A stretch of DNA of 64,000 nucleotides, from positions 46,157,967 through 46,221,966 of the forward strand of contig JALGQZ010000009.1 of NCBI GenBank assembly GCA_023105745.1, given 5' to 3'. Made by a program: the position numbers and the translations under genes. The DNA comes from Austropuccinia psidii (Eukaryota; Basidiomycota; Pucciniomycetes; Pucciniales; Sphaerophragmiaceae). This document shows, piece by piece, positions 11,023 to 23,674 of this stretch (within the stretch, counting starts at the first letter, position 1; the number at the start of each line of letters is the position of its first letter). The notes under the pieces were generated by a model that was not told where the DNA came from, ran no database searches, and saw only the letters and a list, made by a program, of their open reading frames with translations.

Positions 11023-11136
11023 TAAGGTCACTTACGTGTTTTTACCATAAATTGGTAAACACACGTAAGTTTTTAGTAAAAACACGTAAGAGCTTACGTG
11101 TTTTTACTAAAAGCTTACGTGTGTTTACCAACACCC
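11023..11136 (+). repeat. MULE-1 right terminal inverted repeat
   Basis: Five copies of CTTACGTG/CACGTAAG (11031, 11062, 11083, 11093, 11114) are arranged as in the left end. The last 35 bp are inverted relative to the first bases of the element. The 8-bp TSD follows at 11137. Confidence 0.85.
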
Positions 11137-12598
11137 TAAATAAAATAACTTCAGAATTACTTTAATAATAAGATTTTATAAACAATAAACCTTTACCTGT
11201 TTAAACTTCTAATATGATTGGATTGATAATGAATGATGGACAAAAACTGTGATGAAAAGACTCTTTTTATGTCTTCAGAGCAGCTCTCATGATTCATGAT
11301 GAATATAGAGGGCGTGCTGGGGTCAAAATTGAAAATCCATACCTAAAAACAAAGTTCTTAACTTAAGGAAACTTGTTTTTAACTCCAATTTAAAGTTACC
11401 AGTGTTATTCTTAACTCCATGTAGCTTTAATCCTCATTTAGACTAATTATTTCAAGTTTTCAATATAAATAAACTTATTTTTATTAAAGCTCATCACATG
11501 AACAACTTCAAAATAGGGCTTCAAGCAGAAATCTCTTAAACTCAATTTTTAATTAATTTTTTAAAGAAATCATAATTTTCTACAAGCTTAATTAAAAGAG
11601 TAAATTTCCAGGCTAATTAACCAGGAAATTTATTTATAAAAGATACTTAAAATTTAATTTATATGTATATAATATTAAATTATAAGCTGTGTGAAATGTT
11701 CAAGCAAATCCATTAAGAATTGTATTTTTAATGAATTTTTGAAGTTATTGCTATTTTTCCACGTAAGATAGCAATACACACTAAACCTTAGCTTTTGATA
11801 AGGTTCTAATGCTTGTAACTTTAAGGTTTTTAAGCTTGATTAAGCTTTGACAGTTCTTAAAACCTTGATTTCAAGCCTGCATATTGGGATTTACCCTTTG
11901 GCAGCTTGAAATTCCTGTCCAAATTGGGATAAAACCAGTTTAAACCTTAAGGTTGGATCAAAGTCTAATCTTCAAGTTTAAATAAGGTTTAAAATCCTCC
12001 AATACAGGTGGACAACCTTAATTGAATCATTGCAGATGCAAAAGGTTGGGTACCCCAGATCTATTTGGTCTTTTTCCTTTGTCCCACCTTTTTGCATGGA
12101 TTTTGCCCTTTTATTTATTTAAAGCCATACCATGGCTTTAAACCCTTTTAAATTGAGCTCACACAGGATTTACATTCTGTATGGCAAATCCTTAGCCAAT
12201 TCAGTAAATATACACCACACCTCAATTTTAACTAAAATTTTGGTAAGTTTGCATTAACCTTATGCAACTTTAAATTTAAGCTTATTTAAGCTTAAATTTA
12301 ACAATTTAAAAAAATGTTAAGAAAGTTACATTAGTACTGAGATTCTTAAATCTTCTAATAACACAAGAAATAAGTGTTTTTGGGTATAACACCTTATGGA
12401 TGTACCCTAGGTCATTTTTGGTGTAGAATCCAAAAAGAACATAATATTTATAACTTTGTTTATCCAAAAAAAGTTATACTTATTTTTTGTTATTTTTTAT
12501 TTCAATTTCAACTAAAAAGTCTGTTCAAGACAAAATTAACTGTTTATAAAATCATTTGTGGCCTTATGGGTATGTTATACATACCTCACAGGCTCACA

Positions 12599-13362
12599 AT
12601 AAAGTACAGAAGGTGGGGAATCAGAGTAGTTGCAATCGCAAAGGGAAGTCAGCCTTGAACTAATCTTCAAGTCAAATTTCAAAGTCAAGACCAAGAAGTT
12701 ATGGGCAATTGCAAGTCAGAAAGTCAATTACGGCAATTTGAACTGCAAGAATGGGTTGAAGAACAAGAAAAAAAGAAGGAAATCGTGAGAAAAACCTGTT
12801 CATAGGCCAAATTGGCCATTTTTATGCATTTGCGCACTTTTGAACACTTTGACACGAAATTGCGCACTTTGACGCATCTGGCTTCACTCTCCTTCAAATC
12901 TTCAAAAAATTTGTTTTATTCAGTTATTCACCAAAATATGCCATTTTAATCATATTGGCATATTTGTGCACTTTTGCGCAATTTGCGCACTTTGACGCAT
13001 CTGGCTTCTTTCTTCTTCAAAACCTTAAAAACCTTTCAAAGCTTGATTTTTTCAATTATTAACCAAAATAGGCCATTTTAATCATATTGGCATAATTGTG
13101 CAATTTGACACATTTTGGCCCTTTTGGCCAAAAAACCCCATAAAACAACAATTTGGGGAAAAATTCAAGGAATTTTGAAATAGTTCAAAGCAAGAAAAAA
13201 GGCCAATTTTGGCCCAACCTCAAAATGAAGACAATGTGATGAAAACAGAAATGGGTTCTTAGGACATAGACCTGAAATCACTTTTTATCATGAGTCATGA
13301 GTACTCAAGATAAATTGAGTGAAGAACTCTGCAATGGGAAGAAGATAAAAATAGAAGAAAAG
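12599..13362 (+). other. Left remnant of gypsy element X, non-coding
   Basis: No credible gene. The stretch contains a direct repeat of about 123 bp (copies from 12861 and 12984) built on TGCGCACTTTGACGCATCTGGCTTC and a CCATTTTAATCATATTGGCAT tail. It runs up to the left end of G2. The purine-rich sequence resumes on the other side of G2 at 24443, so it is probably the 3' internal region of plus-strand element X (inference). Confidence 0.5.
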
Positions 13363-14130
13363 TGTCACAGGGGCTCTTCTAAGTGAAGAGGGCCTGGAAC
13401 TCAGTAAACTGGGACTCACTTTTGGAGGGCTCAGGATATGGTAAGAAGGAATACACTTAAGAGTGTTAAGAGATGATGAATTACTAATAAAAGAAATATG
13501 AGAAAGGCAGCAACAAAAGAATAAGAGTAATAAATAGAAGAGCCAATCACAAAAAAGTCCAAGTCCACTGTTTCAACCTGTCAGAATTAAAAGAGAAGGG
13601 TTAATAAGGATATGGCCACCCAACTCATACTGTACAGGCAAAGAAAGAAAATGCAAAGACTAACTTAATATTAAACAAATATAATACCCAAAAAATAAGG
13701 ATAATAATATTTACAAAATAATAAATAAACTAAATTAATTAACTGGGGAATAGTCCCCAGGGGGAAGAAAGAGGGGCTGGTATATGTGAGAATCACCAGC
13801 CCTGATCCAAAGAGAGAATTTTCATGAGAGGATTGAATTATTGAATTGAGTCTGGCCAATACAGGTACTGTACAGCTATACAGAACCTGTACAAGAGGTG
13901 TAGTGGAGTTGAGTGATCATACAGTTTCATAATGGTGTATCCAAACTTTATTGGGTGAATCCAACCTGTACAGATGTTGACAGGCTGCATTGAAGTACCA
14001 AGCTGTATGCATGTTTCATCAAGGAAGATTGCTGAGACTGAATGCTGATGCAAATAGTGGATCTGCTGATTTGAGGTGTTTGCATGGGTGTATTAATGGA
14101 TACCCTTACCCCTGGTGAGTGGTTGTCACA
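13363..14130 (-). repeat. G2 3' LTR
   Basis: It is the 768-bp partner of 23675-24442, starting TGTCACAGGGGCTCTTC on the plus strand and ending GGTTGTCACA. It holds the conserved hairpin at 13743-13760 with the adjoining self-primer copy at 13731-13744. The coding-strand polypurine tract AAGAAGGGGATAC abuts it at 14131. Confidence 0.88.
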
Positions 14131-15794
14131 GTATCCCCTTCTTGAAACTGGTGGGCTCCTGAACACCATAATACCCTGCCACTGTTGAGTGGCATCTCAA
14201 TATCCCCATATTTTTTTCAAAAAATTCCTTTTTAAATCTTCATTTCCTCTTGCCCATTATCCTGAGAATCTTTTCTCAATTATTTTCTGTCAAATTGGTT
14301 TAATTCCCCCCTTCTTTCAATTTTGAGTAAGTATTCCACTTTGAAATATGCTTCTTTTCTTCTTCTGATTCAATAAATCTTTTGTCCTTGGGGTATGGCC
14401 TTGGGTTGTATCCCAAAATGATGGCCAATGAGTATTTCAAAAAATGATGCCAAATGAGTATATGAATGTATACTCATTTGTCAAGGCCCAATTGAAAATG
14501 TCTTGAAATAAGTCTTCAAGGGGTCTTGTCCCCATTGGCCTTGGAAATGCCTCAAAGTCCCTTCCCATAGTGTTTTTTAGGCTTTGGCCTTTCCTATGGT
14601 GATTCTGGATATTTCTTGATTTTATGGCCTTTTTGGCCTTTTTGCGTCTTGGGTGAAATTGGCCTGAAAGTTAATGTATGGCCATTTTTGGCCATTTCTA
14701 TGCCTTGGTGTCCTACAGTCCATGGGCCATGGGCCATACTCCATGGTCCGCAGTCCGTGGGGGCTATTGGAGGCCCTCAGGACCAAAATGGACCCCCTGG
14801 GCCCAATTTTGCTGGGTGTCCGGGGGTGCCATGGGACCATAAATAGGCCCATGGCCTGGACCCATTGAGGGGGTCCAGGACCATCAAGATCCCGGCCTCC
14901 CCAAAGTTTCAGGGGAGGCCCTGGAAGATGAATTCAACCCCAAAGGGGTCTTGAATCCTCACCTTAGAGGCTTTGAGGGGGGGTATAAATGAGTTATGGC
15001 CCCATTTCCTTGAGGTCAATTTTCTTTGATTTGGAGTGGACTGATTGTGAAGTCTTGAATCTTCTGCTTGCATATTCCTAGTTTCCTCATCCTTGTTTGT
15101 GTTTGGTTTGACTTCTATCCCCACTCCTATAACTACTAAAAATGAAAATTGAAAGAAAATGGAACCTCCCAATACATGATTTGGGAGGCGATGCTGCTGC
15201 TTTAAAGAAATAAAAGAAAACAAAATTATACAAGCAAAGAAAAAGAAAAAGATTGGGAGAAAAAAGAGAGTAAAGAAAAGGAAAAACAAAAATCCTGATG
15301 GATGGTCCTTTTTGTAGTGAGTTGCTTGATTCTGGGCAAGGAGTGTCTAAAAAAAATTAAAATCAAGCATTTGATGCTCACAGAGTGGCCAAGGTAATGT
15401 TTTAAAAGAAGTAGAACCCTCAGGGATGCATACCAGGAGATGGAACTTACTTTCATAACTGCCACTCCCCAAAAAGCACCATAAAACTGCAATAAATTGC
15501 CATAATTGACTTGAAGTAATGAATGTCTTGAATCATGGTGATTGGCAAAAATTGAAATAATGATAAAATAGAAATAAAAGAAAGAAAGAAACATTTGGCC
15601 ATATCTTGAATGGGTACAAATTGGAGGGTATTGATGTTGCATGCTTCGTGAATCTGTCCAAAGAATTGACAAGTTCTCACAACGTGGCCAAAGTGATGCT
15701 TACAACAAGTTTTGGGTAGAATAACCCCTTAAAGGTGCATGCCAGGAGAGGAACTTACTTTTATAACTTCTTCTCCCAACCAAGCACCATAAAA
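14131..15794 (-). other. G2 3' untranslated internal region
   Basis: No gene. It contains a GGCC-rich patch (about 14590-14920) resembling the GC-rich part of the G3 LTR. It also has two copies (15378-15490 and about 15675-15790) of a module that includes GTAAGTTCC, TGGCATGCA and CACTTTGGCCAC on the coding strand. G3 carries the same duplicated module at 34396-34800. Confidence 0.6.
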
Positions 15795-16933
15795 TCAAAC
15801 TCTTGAGGGATTTGGGCCAGGCCTGTCTGGATACAATGAATGGCAATCCCTGACAAGGTCTGGTGAGTTGGTAAGGTTGGAAGCTGGTTCCCAAGTAGTT
15901 CTTTCTGGGTATTTGCTGAATCCTTTCCACTCTACAAGATACCATGATTTACCTCTCTTGAGTTGGGAGTCCAGAACCTGAGCCACTTCCCATTATTCTT
16001 GCTCTTCAACTAGAACTGGTGGTGGTGGCAATTGATGTTGATTTGGGATAGCTGAGTGCTTCACTGGTTCTAATAAGGACACATGGAATACAGGGTGAAC
16101 TGACTTCCATTGCTGAGGCAACTTGAGGTGATATGCATGGCTGCCAATCTTCTTCAGAACTTCAAAAGGTCCCAACCATCTTTCTGAAAGTTTCTTGGTG
16201 GGTCTTGTTGTCTTGATGCTCTTGGAAGCTAGCCATACTTTGTCCCCAGGTTGGAAATCAGGTGGAATTGCTCTATTTCTATCTGCTTACTTCTTGAATC
16301 TCCTTATTGCTGTCTCTAATTCTTCTTTGACAACTTGCTGTACTGATTGGAGTTTTGTTGATAACTTTCCAGCAGGTGAGTCTTGAGAAATATTGAGTGA
16401 GTCAAATCTGGGATTTCTTCCATAAATGGTGAAAAAAGGTGATTGCTTTGTTGATAAATGTTGTGCATTATTATAGGCAAATTCAGCCAGAGGGAGCCAG
16501 GTGTGCCAGTCATCTTGATGGTAACTGACATACATCCAAAGATACTTTTCTAGACTCTGATTTACCCTCTCTGTATGTCCATCTGTTTCAGGATGAAAAG
16601 CAGTAGAAAGATATCTTGATATCTTGAGCTGCTTACATAAATTGTTCCAGAATGATGAAACAAATAAAGATCCTCTATCACTGACAATACTGACTGGGAG
16701 TTCATGTTTGGAAAAGACATGGCTGATAAAGATCTGAGCTAATTCCAGAGCGGTGATTGTTCCATAAGTTGGAATAAAGATTGCCATTTTTGAGAACCTG
16801 CCCACAGCTACTAGAATTGAGTCAAAGTTGTTTGACAAGGGCAATTTAGTGATAACGTCCATTGATAAGGAGTTCCAAGGACCAGATGGAATTTGAAGAG
16901 GCTTGAGTAATCCAAACTTCTTATGATGAATGT

Positions 16934-18354
16934 TGTCAGGGGGACTCTATGATATAGCTTCAGAATGATAATAAAAGCTATAACTCTGAGTGTGACACGA
17001 AAATAATGATGATATTAGATTGAGAATATGAGTGAAAGGGCTATACTAAAATAATTTAGTGATGGTGAGTACTCCTGATAGCCCCGGGTGCAGTGTTTGC
17101 CTGTTGGTTTACAATAGCAAACCCTACAATACTTAAACTTAAAGTATACCTGTTAAATTCTAAGAGTACCAATTCCTTTTTTAAGAAGTTATACCACGTA
17201 AGAATATCAAGAACAGGATGCTTTTTTTGCTTCCTGGTGAGGCAAAGCCTCCTTTTATCTTGTTCTGGGGTAGTGGAAGGTGGTTTACCTCTGCACACGA
17301 CCACAGAGTGAAACTTTTCACTACTGTGGGATGGTTTGTGGTTCTATACACTCAATAAAGGCTAGTATTGGTTTGAAATGTGGTTGTAGAACCACAAGTA
17401 GTCATTTTTACCCTATACAGGGTGAAAACGTTCACCAATGGAGTTTACAGGTGTGTTCTGGTGCTTCTGACACATCAGAAACTGTACAGAACCTGTATGG
17501 ACCTCTGTATTTGACTTAACTATGAGGTATTGAAGTATAAATAAGCTTAAGCGTCTGTTTGACACCTCATAATAAGAGTACAACTGTATCCTGTCATAAT
17601 ACCACTGTATTGACCATATTGTGGGATTATAACCTTCAAATGGCCATAACTCTGTCCGTTTTTGAGATATCATGCTCAACGTTGGTTCATTGGATAGCCC
17701 TATATGGGCTCTACACAATGATACCCAATTTGGTATGGTTATCATTAAATATGATAAAGTTATCCCATGTACAAGGTTTTTGTACATAGGCGTGGTTTGG
17801 GCAAAAAGCTGTATTGAGCTTGTTTGCCTCATAACTTCTGTTATAGTTGAGATATGAAGAAGTGGATGGCACCATAAGATATCCCTGATTGTGCTCCTTC
17901 CAAAAAGACTCCACTTCAAGTATCCCACACTAAAACTGTAAAAGTTAGATGAGAGGTGAATGTTTTGTTCATCCTTATTTGGTCTGAATTTGACCATAAC
18001 TTCAGTAATATTGGTGCTAGCTCAGTTTGGCTAGTACCATCGGATAGCCCTGACTTAGAGCTTCAATTCAGATACCCATTTGATGGGGTTAAGCCTCTTC
18101 TTCTAGATTTTAGATGAGAGGTGAGAATTAAGGTTTATGCTCAGCAACAACTTTGAGCAGGAATAACTTTGATATTCTTTGTCCTATAGTGATGGGACTT
18201 ATGTTTTCAGAAAGATGTGAGTTTACTCTTTTGTTTGATACCTTTTGAGCTGATTTGGCTCAGCTCCATGTTTTGGTGGTATCTTGGCTATACCATTGGT
18301 TTATGGTATTTTGGATGTCATGCTTGTTCTCTGGTTTTGAGTCACAGGCTGACA
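16934..18354. mobile_element. LTR-like 1421-bp insertion, TSD AATGT
   Basis: The segment starts TGTCAGG and ends GCTGACA, and is flanked by AATGT on both sides (16929-16933 and 18355-18359). It splits the G2 integrase between its zinc finger and core. TG...CA ends and a 5-bp TSD suggest a solo LTR of a family seen nowhere else in the window. It holds diverged internal repeats with CATAACT followed by GATAGCCCT (about 17646, 17830 and 17994). There is no protein motif. Confidence 0.75.
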
Positions 18355-18679
18355 AATGTTCTTGTTTCTTGAGAATTGCAGACATGAGGACACATAGTCC
18401 TTAATGAATTTATTCATTCCAGCCCAATGAAAATCCCTCTTGATGAGCTTAAGGGTCTTCTCCTGGCCAGGATTGCCAGCCGATGGTGAGTCATGATGCG
18501 TTTGAAGAATATTGAGTTAGATTTCTTCATTTCTTGGGATTACCACTCTATCTTTGAATAACAATAATTTGGCTTGAGGTTAAAGAGAATAATCTGAAAC
18601 TGATTGACCTCTTGCTAATTGCTTGAGTATTTCTCTATAGTCTTTGGCTTGCCATACTGTTTTTTGGATCTGGTCAACT

Positions 18680-19351
18680 GTCACAGGGGCTCTTCTAAGT
18701 GAAGAGGGCCTGGCACTCAGTGAACAGACTTACTTATGGAGGGCTCAGAATAAAATACTCAATGATAAGAGTAATTGAATAAAGGATAAACTCCTAGTCA
18801 TAAGATAATAAGCATTAAAAGATATTAGAAAAACAAAAGCAATAATAAAGAGCCAACCACAAATAATCCTGTACCACTGTTTCAACCTGTTCAGAAAAGA
18901 GAAAAGGATTAATAAAGGATATGGCCACCAGGATTCTGCTGAACAGGTGAGGGAAGGCAAAGACTAACTTAATAATTAATAAAATAATATTAAATAATAA
19001 ATACAATATTTCAATTAACTGGGGGAAAAACCCCCAGGTGGGTGAAGAGGGGCTGGTATATGTGAGAAATACCAGCCTTGGAGTTTGAGTGTTGAGATAC
19101 TTGTCTGTATGCTGGAGGAAGTTGGATGTGGGACTGAATCCTGTATTGGTGAATCCAATACAGGTATTTGCGCCTGTATTGATTACAGGCCTGTATTTGG
19201 GTCTTGCCTGTATGAAACTGTATTGAGGTCTGAAAACTGTATTTGGAGAATGTTGAATGAAACCCCCTTGCTGATTGGGTTTTGAGGGGTATCAATGAAG
19301 TAATGATTGTTGAATATGATTGGTAATGCCCCTGCCTCCTTGGCTGTGACA
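18680..19351 (-). mobile_element. 672-bp solo LTR in G2 pol, TSD TCAAC
   Basis: The segment starts TGTCACAGGGGCTC and ends GGCTGTGACA, with perfect flanking TCAAC (18675-18679 and 19352-19356). It separates RNase H from the integrase zinc finger. It is closely related to the LTR at 24671-25344 (element X), not to the 768-bp G2 LTR. It carries the conserved hairpin at 19019-19037. Confidence 0.92.
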
Positions 19352-21579
19352 TCAACTAAATCTGAGAATATTTCAGCTATGATTGAGAAGAAAATTGACT
19401 CTTGAATTCCATCTTCCTTGATTACTTGATAAAATTTTGAGGATTCTTGCTGATGAAGTCCACCCCCTCTCTGGGTACATGTTGTCCCAACTTGAGAAGG
19501 CATCTGGTAAAGTGGCCAGTCTGCCTGGGCGGTAAGTGATAGTGAAATGAAACTCAGAAAGAAATTCAGCCCAACGGGCCTGACAACAAGTAAGAACTTT
19601 AGAAGACATGAAATACTGAAGAAAAGAGTGGTCTGTCAAGACTTCAAAAGGATTGGAAAGAGAAATAAGAAAGGCTCTCCAGCGCTTGAGAGCCCAAACT
19701 CTGCAAAGGAGTTCCTTGTCATGAATTTCATAGTTGAGATCAGCTGGGAGAAGCTTGAAACTATCAAATGCAATGGGTTGCTTTCCTGAGTCATTCACCT
19801 GACTCAGTACAGCACCCAAGGCATAATCAGAAGCATCAGTCTCTACAATAATTGGTAGAGAAGGATTGAAATGAGAAAGGATAGGAGTGGTGGTGAATGC
19901 TTCTATGAGTAATTGAAACTGGCTAAGAGCTTTCTAATTGAAGATAAAGGGAGAGTCTTTTTTGAGAAGGGATGTGAGAGCAGTGATTTTTTTAGAGTAA
20001 TTTTTAATGAAACAACGATAGAAATTGGCAGATCCAAGTAAGGATTGAAGAGCCTTGCTGTTCTTTGGCTGAGGCCAACTGAGGATTTGCTGAATCTTTG
20101 AAGAATCCATCTTGAGGCCATAACTTGAAACAACATAGGCCAAGTATTCCACACTTGAGGCATGGAATACACACTTGAGGCCTTTGGCAAACAGCTTATT
20201 GTCCCTCAGTCTTTGGAGGACAGAGGCCACATGTTTGACATGTTCCTCCTAAGAACTGGAAAAGACCATAATATCATCTAAATAAACTACAACAAAAACA
20301 TCCAAGAAATCTGAAAATATATCATTCACAAGATTCTGGAAAGAAGCTGGAGCATTGGTAAGGCCAAATGGCATAACCAAATACTCATAACTACCATATT
20401 TGGTTCTAAAGGCAGTTAAGTGCTCATCCCCCTCTTTGATTCTCAGGAGATTATATGCACCACACAGATCTATCTTGGAGAAGATAGTGGAACTGTTGAA
20501 TACGGTAAGAAGCTGGTTCATAGGAGGAACAGGATACCTGTACTTCCTAGTGACAGAATTGAGTTCCCAGTACTCAACACACAAACAAAGACCTCCATCC
20601 TTTTTCTTGAAAAAAGGACAGGTGCTCCTGTTGACGAGGAGCTTGGCCTGATGAAACATTTCTCTACATTCTCTGAAATGTAGGCCCACAGTGTTTCTGA
20701 CTCTTGATTTGATAATGAGTAGATAAAAACAACTGGAGGTAGAAGACCCTCCAATTTGATATGATGATCACAGGTGTGGTGTGGAAGAAGTTTTTCTGCT
20801 TTCACCTTGGAGAATATATCCAAGTATGAGTGATAAGCAGGAGGGACTACCTTCATCACAGTTTCAATTTCTTCTGGCTCTTCCTCCTCATCACACTTCT
20901 TCTCCAGGGAGGCATGAAAGGATAAAGGAGGAAGGTCCATATGCCCCTGAAAGAGATGAAGTGAAGATATAGCAACATCTTCTCCAACATCATTTATCTC
21001 TTTGAATACTTCATCTCTTAATGGAAGTAATGACTGAGAGGGAATGATGGAAGGGATATGGACAGAAGAAGGAAGGGAAGGTGTCTTATGTTCACCAACC
21101 AGAGCAACACTGTTGACAGCAGTGGCAAAGTCATTACTAGTAGAAGGAGTAATACCACTAGAATCCTTATGACTAGAATCATAGGTGATCAATCCATTTT
21201 TCCAATCAATAATGGGTTGAAAATGGTAGAGGAAATCATAGCCCAATATCAGGTATCCTCCTTTGGGTGAATCTATGATAAAAAAGTCCCATTCAAAGCT
21301 TGGGAAGGAAGGAAAGTCAGCTACCCACTTGGTATAATGGGTGATGAACAAGGCAGGGGATTCATCAGAATCCAGAATGAAAAGAGGAATCTTTTCAGGG
21401 AGCTCTGACACAGTCAATGAGTACTTGAGAACAAAATTCTTTGCAATAAAAGAGCTTTTAGCACCAGAATCAATGAGAATACTATAAAAAATATCAGAGA
21501 CAGAAGAAAAAATGAGAAACTTTAAGGATTTCTTGACACTAGTATTCAGAGTGCACAATTGTGCTCCTGATGGAAATAA

Positions 21580-21624
21580 GTGAGAACCATTGAACACATC
21601 ATGATCCCCACTCAGGCTTTTCCC
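21580..21624 (-). promoter_or_regulatory. G2 -1 ribosomal frameshift signal
   Basis: On the minus strand, slippery GGGAAAA (21624-21618) lies in gag frame as G_GGA_AAA. It is followed by a 6-nt spacer holding the gag stop, then an 11-bp hairpin (arms 21611-21601 and 21590-21580, 10-nt loop). A -1 slip enters the pol frame directly. Compared with G3, one base pair is A-U in G3 and G-C here, and other changes keep G-U pairing. Confidence 0.82.
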
Positions 21625-22974
21625 TGCTTGCTAGGCAAGCCTCTTGATGATGACCCAGGCTTGTTCTGAGGTCTCTTGAAGCATTTTTCAATTGGGTGCT
21701 TTCCACCACAATAAGTACACAACCCCTCTTCAATCCTCCTCTCCTTTTAAGAACAAATTAGCTTATTGTCCTTATTGAGGAGAGCAGCATGCGGTTTGTC
21801 CTTTGAAGCTTGAAATTGCTTGCCCTTCTTGTTCTTATTTTGGTGAGGCCTCTTTGAAGATGAGTTCTGAGGAGGCCTTGAGGGATTGGTTCCATTAACA
21901 GGAGGCTTCTTCTCTTGATTACCACCCTTTTCCTTTTGCCTCTCATGATATCTTGTGTCTAATTCTAAAGTGACATCCATAACTTCTTGAAGAGTGTCAA
22001 AATTTCCAGGTTGAGACGCCAATTGGTCTAATAATCTTGATGCCAATCCTCTTCTGTAAACATGGATATAAGCTATTTCCCCCCAATCTACAATTTTTGA
22101 CATTAAGCTTCTGAAATCAGCAATGTACAAGGATACATGACCACTTTACTTCATCCTCAAATTGTCCAACTCTTGTTCAGCTTTCCTGACTTCATTGGGG
22201 TCACAAAACAGAGCGAATGGTTGAGATTCAAATAATGGCCAATTATTGAGGAGATAAGAAGGGTCTTCATTGGAAAATATTCAAGAGATAGGGTTCAATC
22301 CACTTTCCAGCTCTACCAGTGAGAAAAGAAGTTGATTCAAGAACTTTCTTCCTGTCAGAGAAGAAATTTCCTGGATCATTATGGAAGATTAATTGACAGG
22401 ATTGCATAAATCCTCTCAATTTATGAGCTTGAGTACCATCAAAAGAATAAGGTGCCTTCATGGATGGAGTCTTGAAAGCAGGGGCTTTGGGATTTTCCCT
22501 GGGGGTAACTGCTTGAGTGAGTTGCCCCATGAACTGAGTCATTTGCTCCATCATCCTGAGGAGAATTGGTTCAGTTTGAGAGACAAGAGGCTGACTAGAA
22601 AGGGCTAGATTAGAACCCTGAGGAACCTCTGGAGCATTTGCCAAGGCATCTGCCACTTCAGCCTCCCCAGAATCTTCCTCTTCCACAGACTCTTCCCCCT
22701 CTTCATCTTCAACTTCCCCTAATATTTCTCTTTCACCCTCAGACATGCCAGGGTAGCCACCCAAAAGTCCAGAGAAAGATCTTGATCTTGGAGATTTTAT
22801 TCCACCTCTTCTTGAGGGTGCTTCTCCTTCAATTGGTGGTCCTCTGTCCAAATTTTCACTCAGTTGATGAACTGATGGTGTGGGGTCAAGAGGAACCCTT
22901 TATGTAGGAGTGAGAACAGCTGGATTTCTTTGAGATCTAGTGTTATTGGCTGGTGGGATATGCTGAACTGGCAT
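21612..22974 (-). pseudogene. G2 gag
   Basis: It starts MPVQHIPP (ATG at 22974), matching G3 MPVEHSPP. It contains the capsid stretch [30 protein letters not shown] and [12 protein letters not shown], and a zinc knuckle [13 protein letters not shown] (C-X2-C-X3-H-X4-C). It has a premature stop after about 24 codons (TPT-stop), at least one frameshift between 22267 and 22130, and another stop at about 21747. It ends at the TGA within the frameshift signal. Confidence 0.85.
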
Positions 22975-23674
22975 TATGAAGAATTAGAATAATAAATTGA
23001 TGGTATTGAAAAACAGAACTCAAAGCTTGGCCAAATCAATCACAATAAAGGTCTTGATGAGTCTTGAGGAATCAATTCAAATCTTGAGGTGAAGTCAAAT
23101 TCAATCAATAATCAAATAAATTCAATCAATAATCAACAATTAATTCAAATTAAATATCAATAATCTTGAAGAATTAAATAAACAACCAGTCAATCAATCA
23201 ATCAATTTCTTCAAGGTCAATTCAAGGTCTTGAGGAATCAATCAGTCAATCAATATCTTCAGGAATCAAAATCAATCAATAATCAATAATCAATTCTTGA
23301 GGATAAATCAGTTATCTTGATGAATTCAAAAGTCAATCAAATCAATCCAAAATAGAATCCTGAATTTCTGAATCAATAACCCAAATGAATCCCAATCAAT
23401 AACCAATTGATAACTCCTGATAAGACCTGAATAAAAAAACAAAGAGAAGTTTTATTGAAATAAAATGAAGTGAAATGAGATGGTCAGAAATGATTAAGAA
23501 AAATAGAAAAGAGTCAATTTTCATATTAATGGAATGAATGAGATGAAAATTGATGAGAGAAAAATTATAATCATAAAAAAATCATAAGCTCATTAAATAC
23601 TCATAATTGATGAATGAGAGAGTTGAATATGAATGAATGAAAAGAAAGAATCAAATATGAGTTAATTAATTTAA
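22975..23674 (-). other. G2 leader with TTGATT/CAAGA repeats and self-primer site
   Basis: A non-coding leader, on the coding strand rich in TTGATTGATT and TCAAGA repeats, as in G3. The 14 nt TAAATTAATTAACT (minus strand 23673-23660), one base from the LTR end, is the exact complement of AGTTAATTAATTTA in the G2 LTRs (13731-13744 and 24043-24056). There is no TGG-type tRNA site. Confidence 0.75.

Larger units (their letters stand above)
6662..11136 (+). mobile_element. MULE-1: complete Mutator-like DNA transposon
   Basis: A 4475-bp element begins GGGTATTGGTAAAAACACG and ends CGTGTGTTTACCAACACCC, which are inverted repeats. It is flanked by a perfect 8-bp duplication TAAATAAA (6654-6661 and 11137-11144); 8-11 bp duplications are typical of Mutator-like elements. 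It carries one four-exon transposase gene (7298-10366). The insertion site is inside the G1 5' LTR. The ORF, splice sites, TIRs and TSD are all intact, so it may be active or recently so. Confidence 0.92.
1..12598 (-). mobile_element. G1: Ty3/Gypsy LTR retrotransposon, partial, with nested insertions
   Basis: Reading the minus strand from 12598 leftwards gives a 5' LTR (12598-5946), a primer-binding site, a Gag-like region, a protease and the start of reverse transcriptase, which is cut by the window edge. The same domain order and closely similar proteins occur in G4 (53080-63182), so it is a relative, but it is full of stops and insertions. A solo LTR interrupts pol at 549-2467 and MULE-1 interrupts the 5' LTR at 6662-11136. 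The LTR outer end at 12598 is TGTGAGCC on the minus strand. The base composition matches its surroundings. It is inactive. Confidence 0.88.
5946..12598 (-). repeat. G1 5' LTR, split by MULE-1
   Basis: The outer ends are TGTGAGCC (12598) and CCTTACA (5946) on the minus strand. Without the 4483-bp MULE-1 plus one duplication, the LTR would be about 2170 bp. The stretch 5946-6400 aligns with the reverse complement of the solo LTR end at 2060-2467. The remainder (5990-6653 and 11145-12590) is AT-rich with no credible ORF. Confidence 0.82.
15795..21624 (-). pseudogene. G2 pol (protease, RT, RNase H, integrase, chromodomain)
   Basis: Pieces read from right to left. Protease: [46 protein letters not shown] and [12 protein letters not shown] (YLDD at 20274-20285). 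RNase H at 19373-19870: ETDASDYALGAVLSQVNDSG. Integrase zinc finger at 18360-18660. Integrase core at 16287-16862: VSDRGSLFVSSFW and HPETDGHTERVNQ. C-terminal region: VHPVFHVSLLEPV. Chromodomain ends 15795: WYLVEWKGFSKYPERTTWEP. Stops, indels and two insertions make it non-functional. It is entered from gag by the frameshift signal at 21580-21624. The chromodomain is a known heterochromatin-targeting module. Confidence 0.87.
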
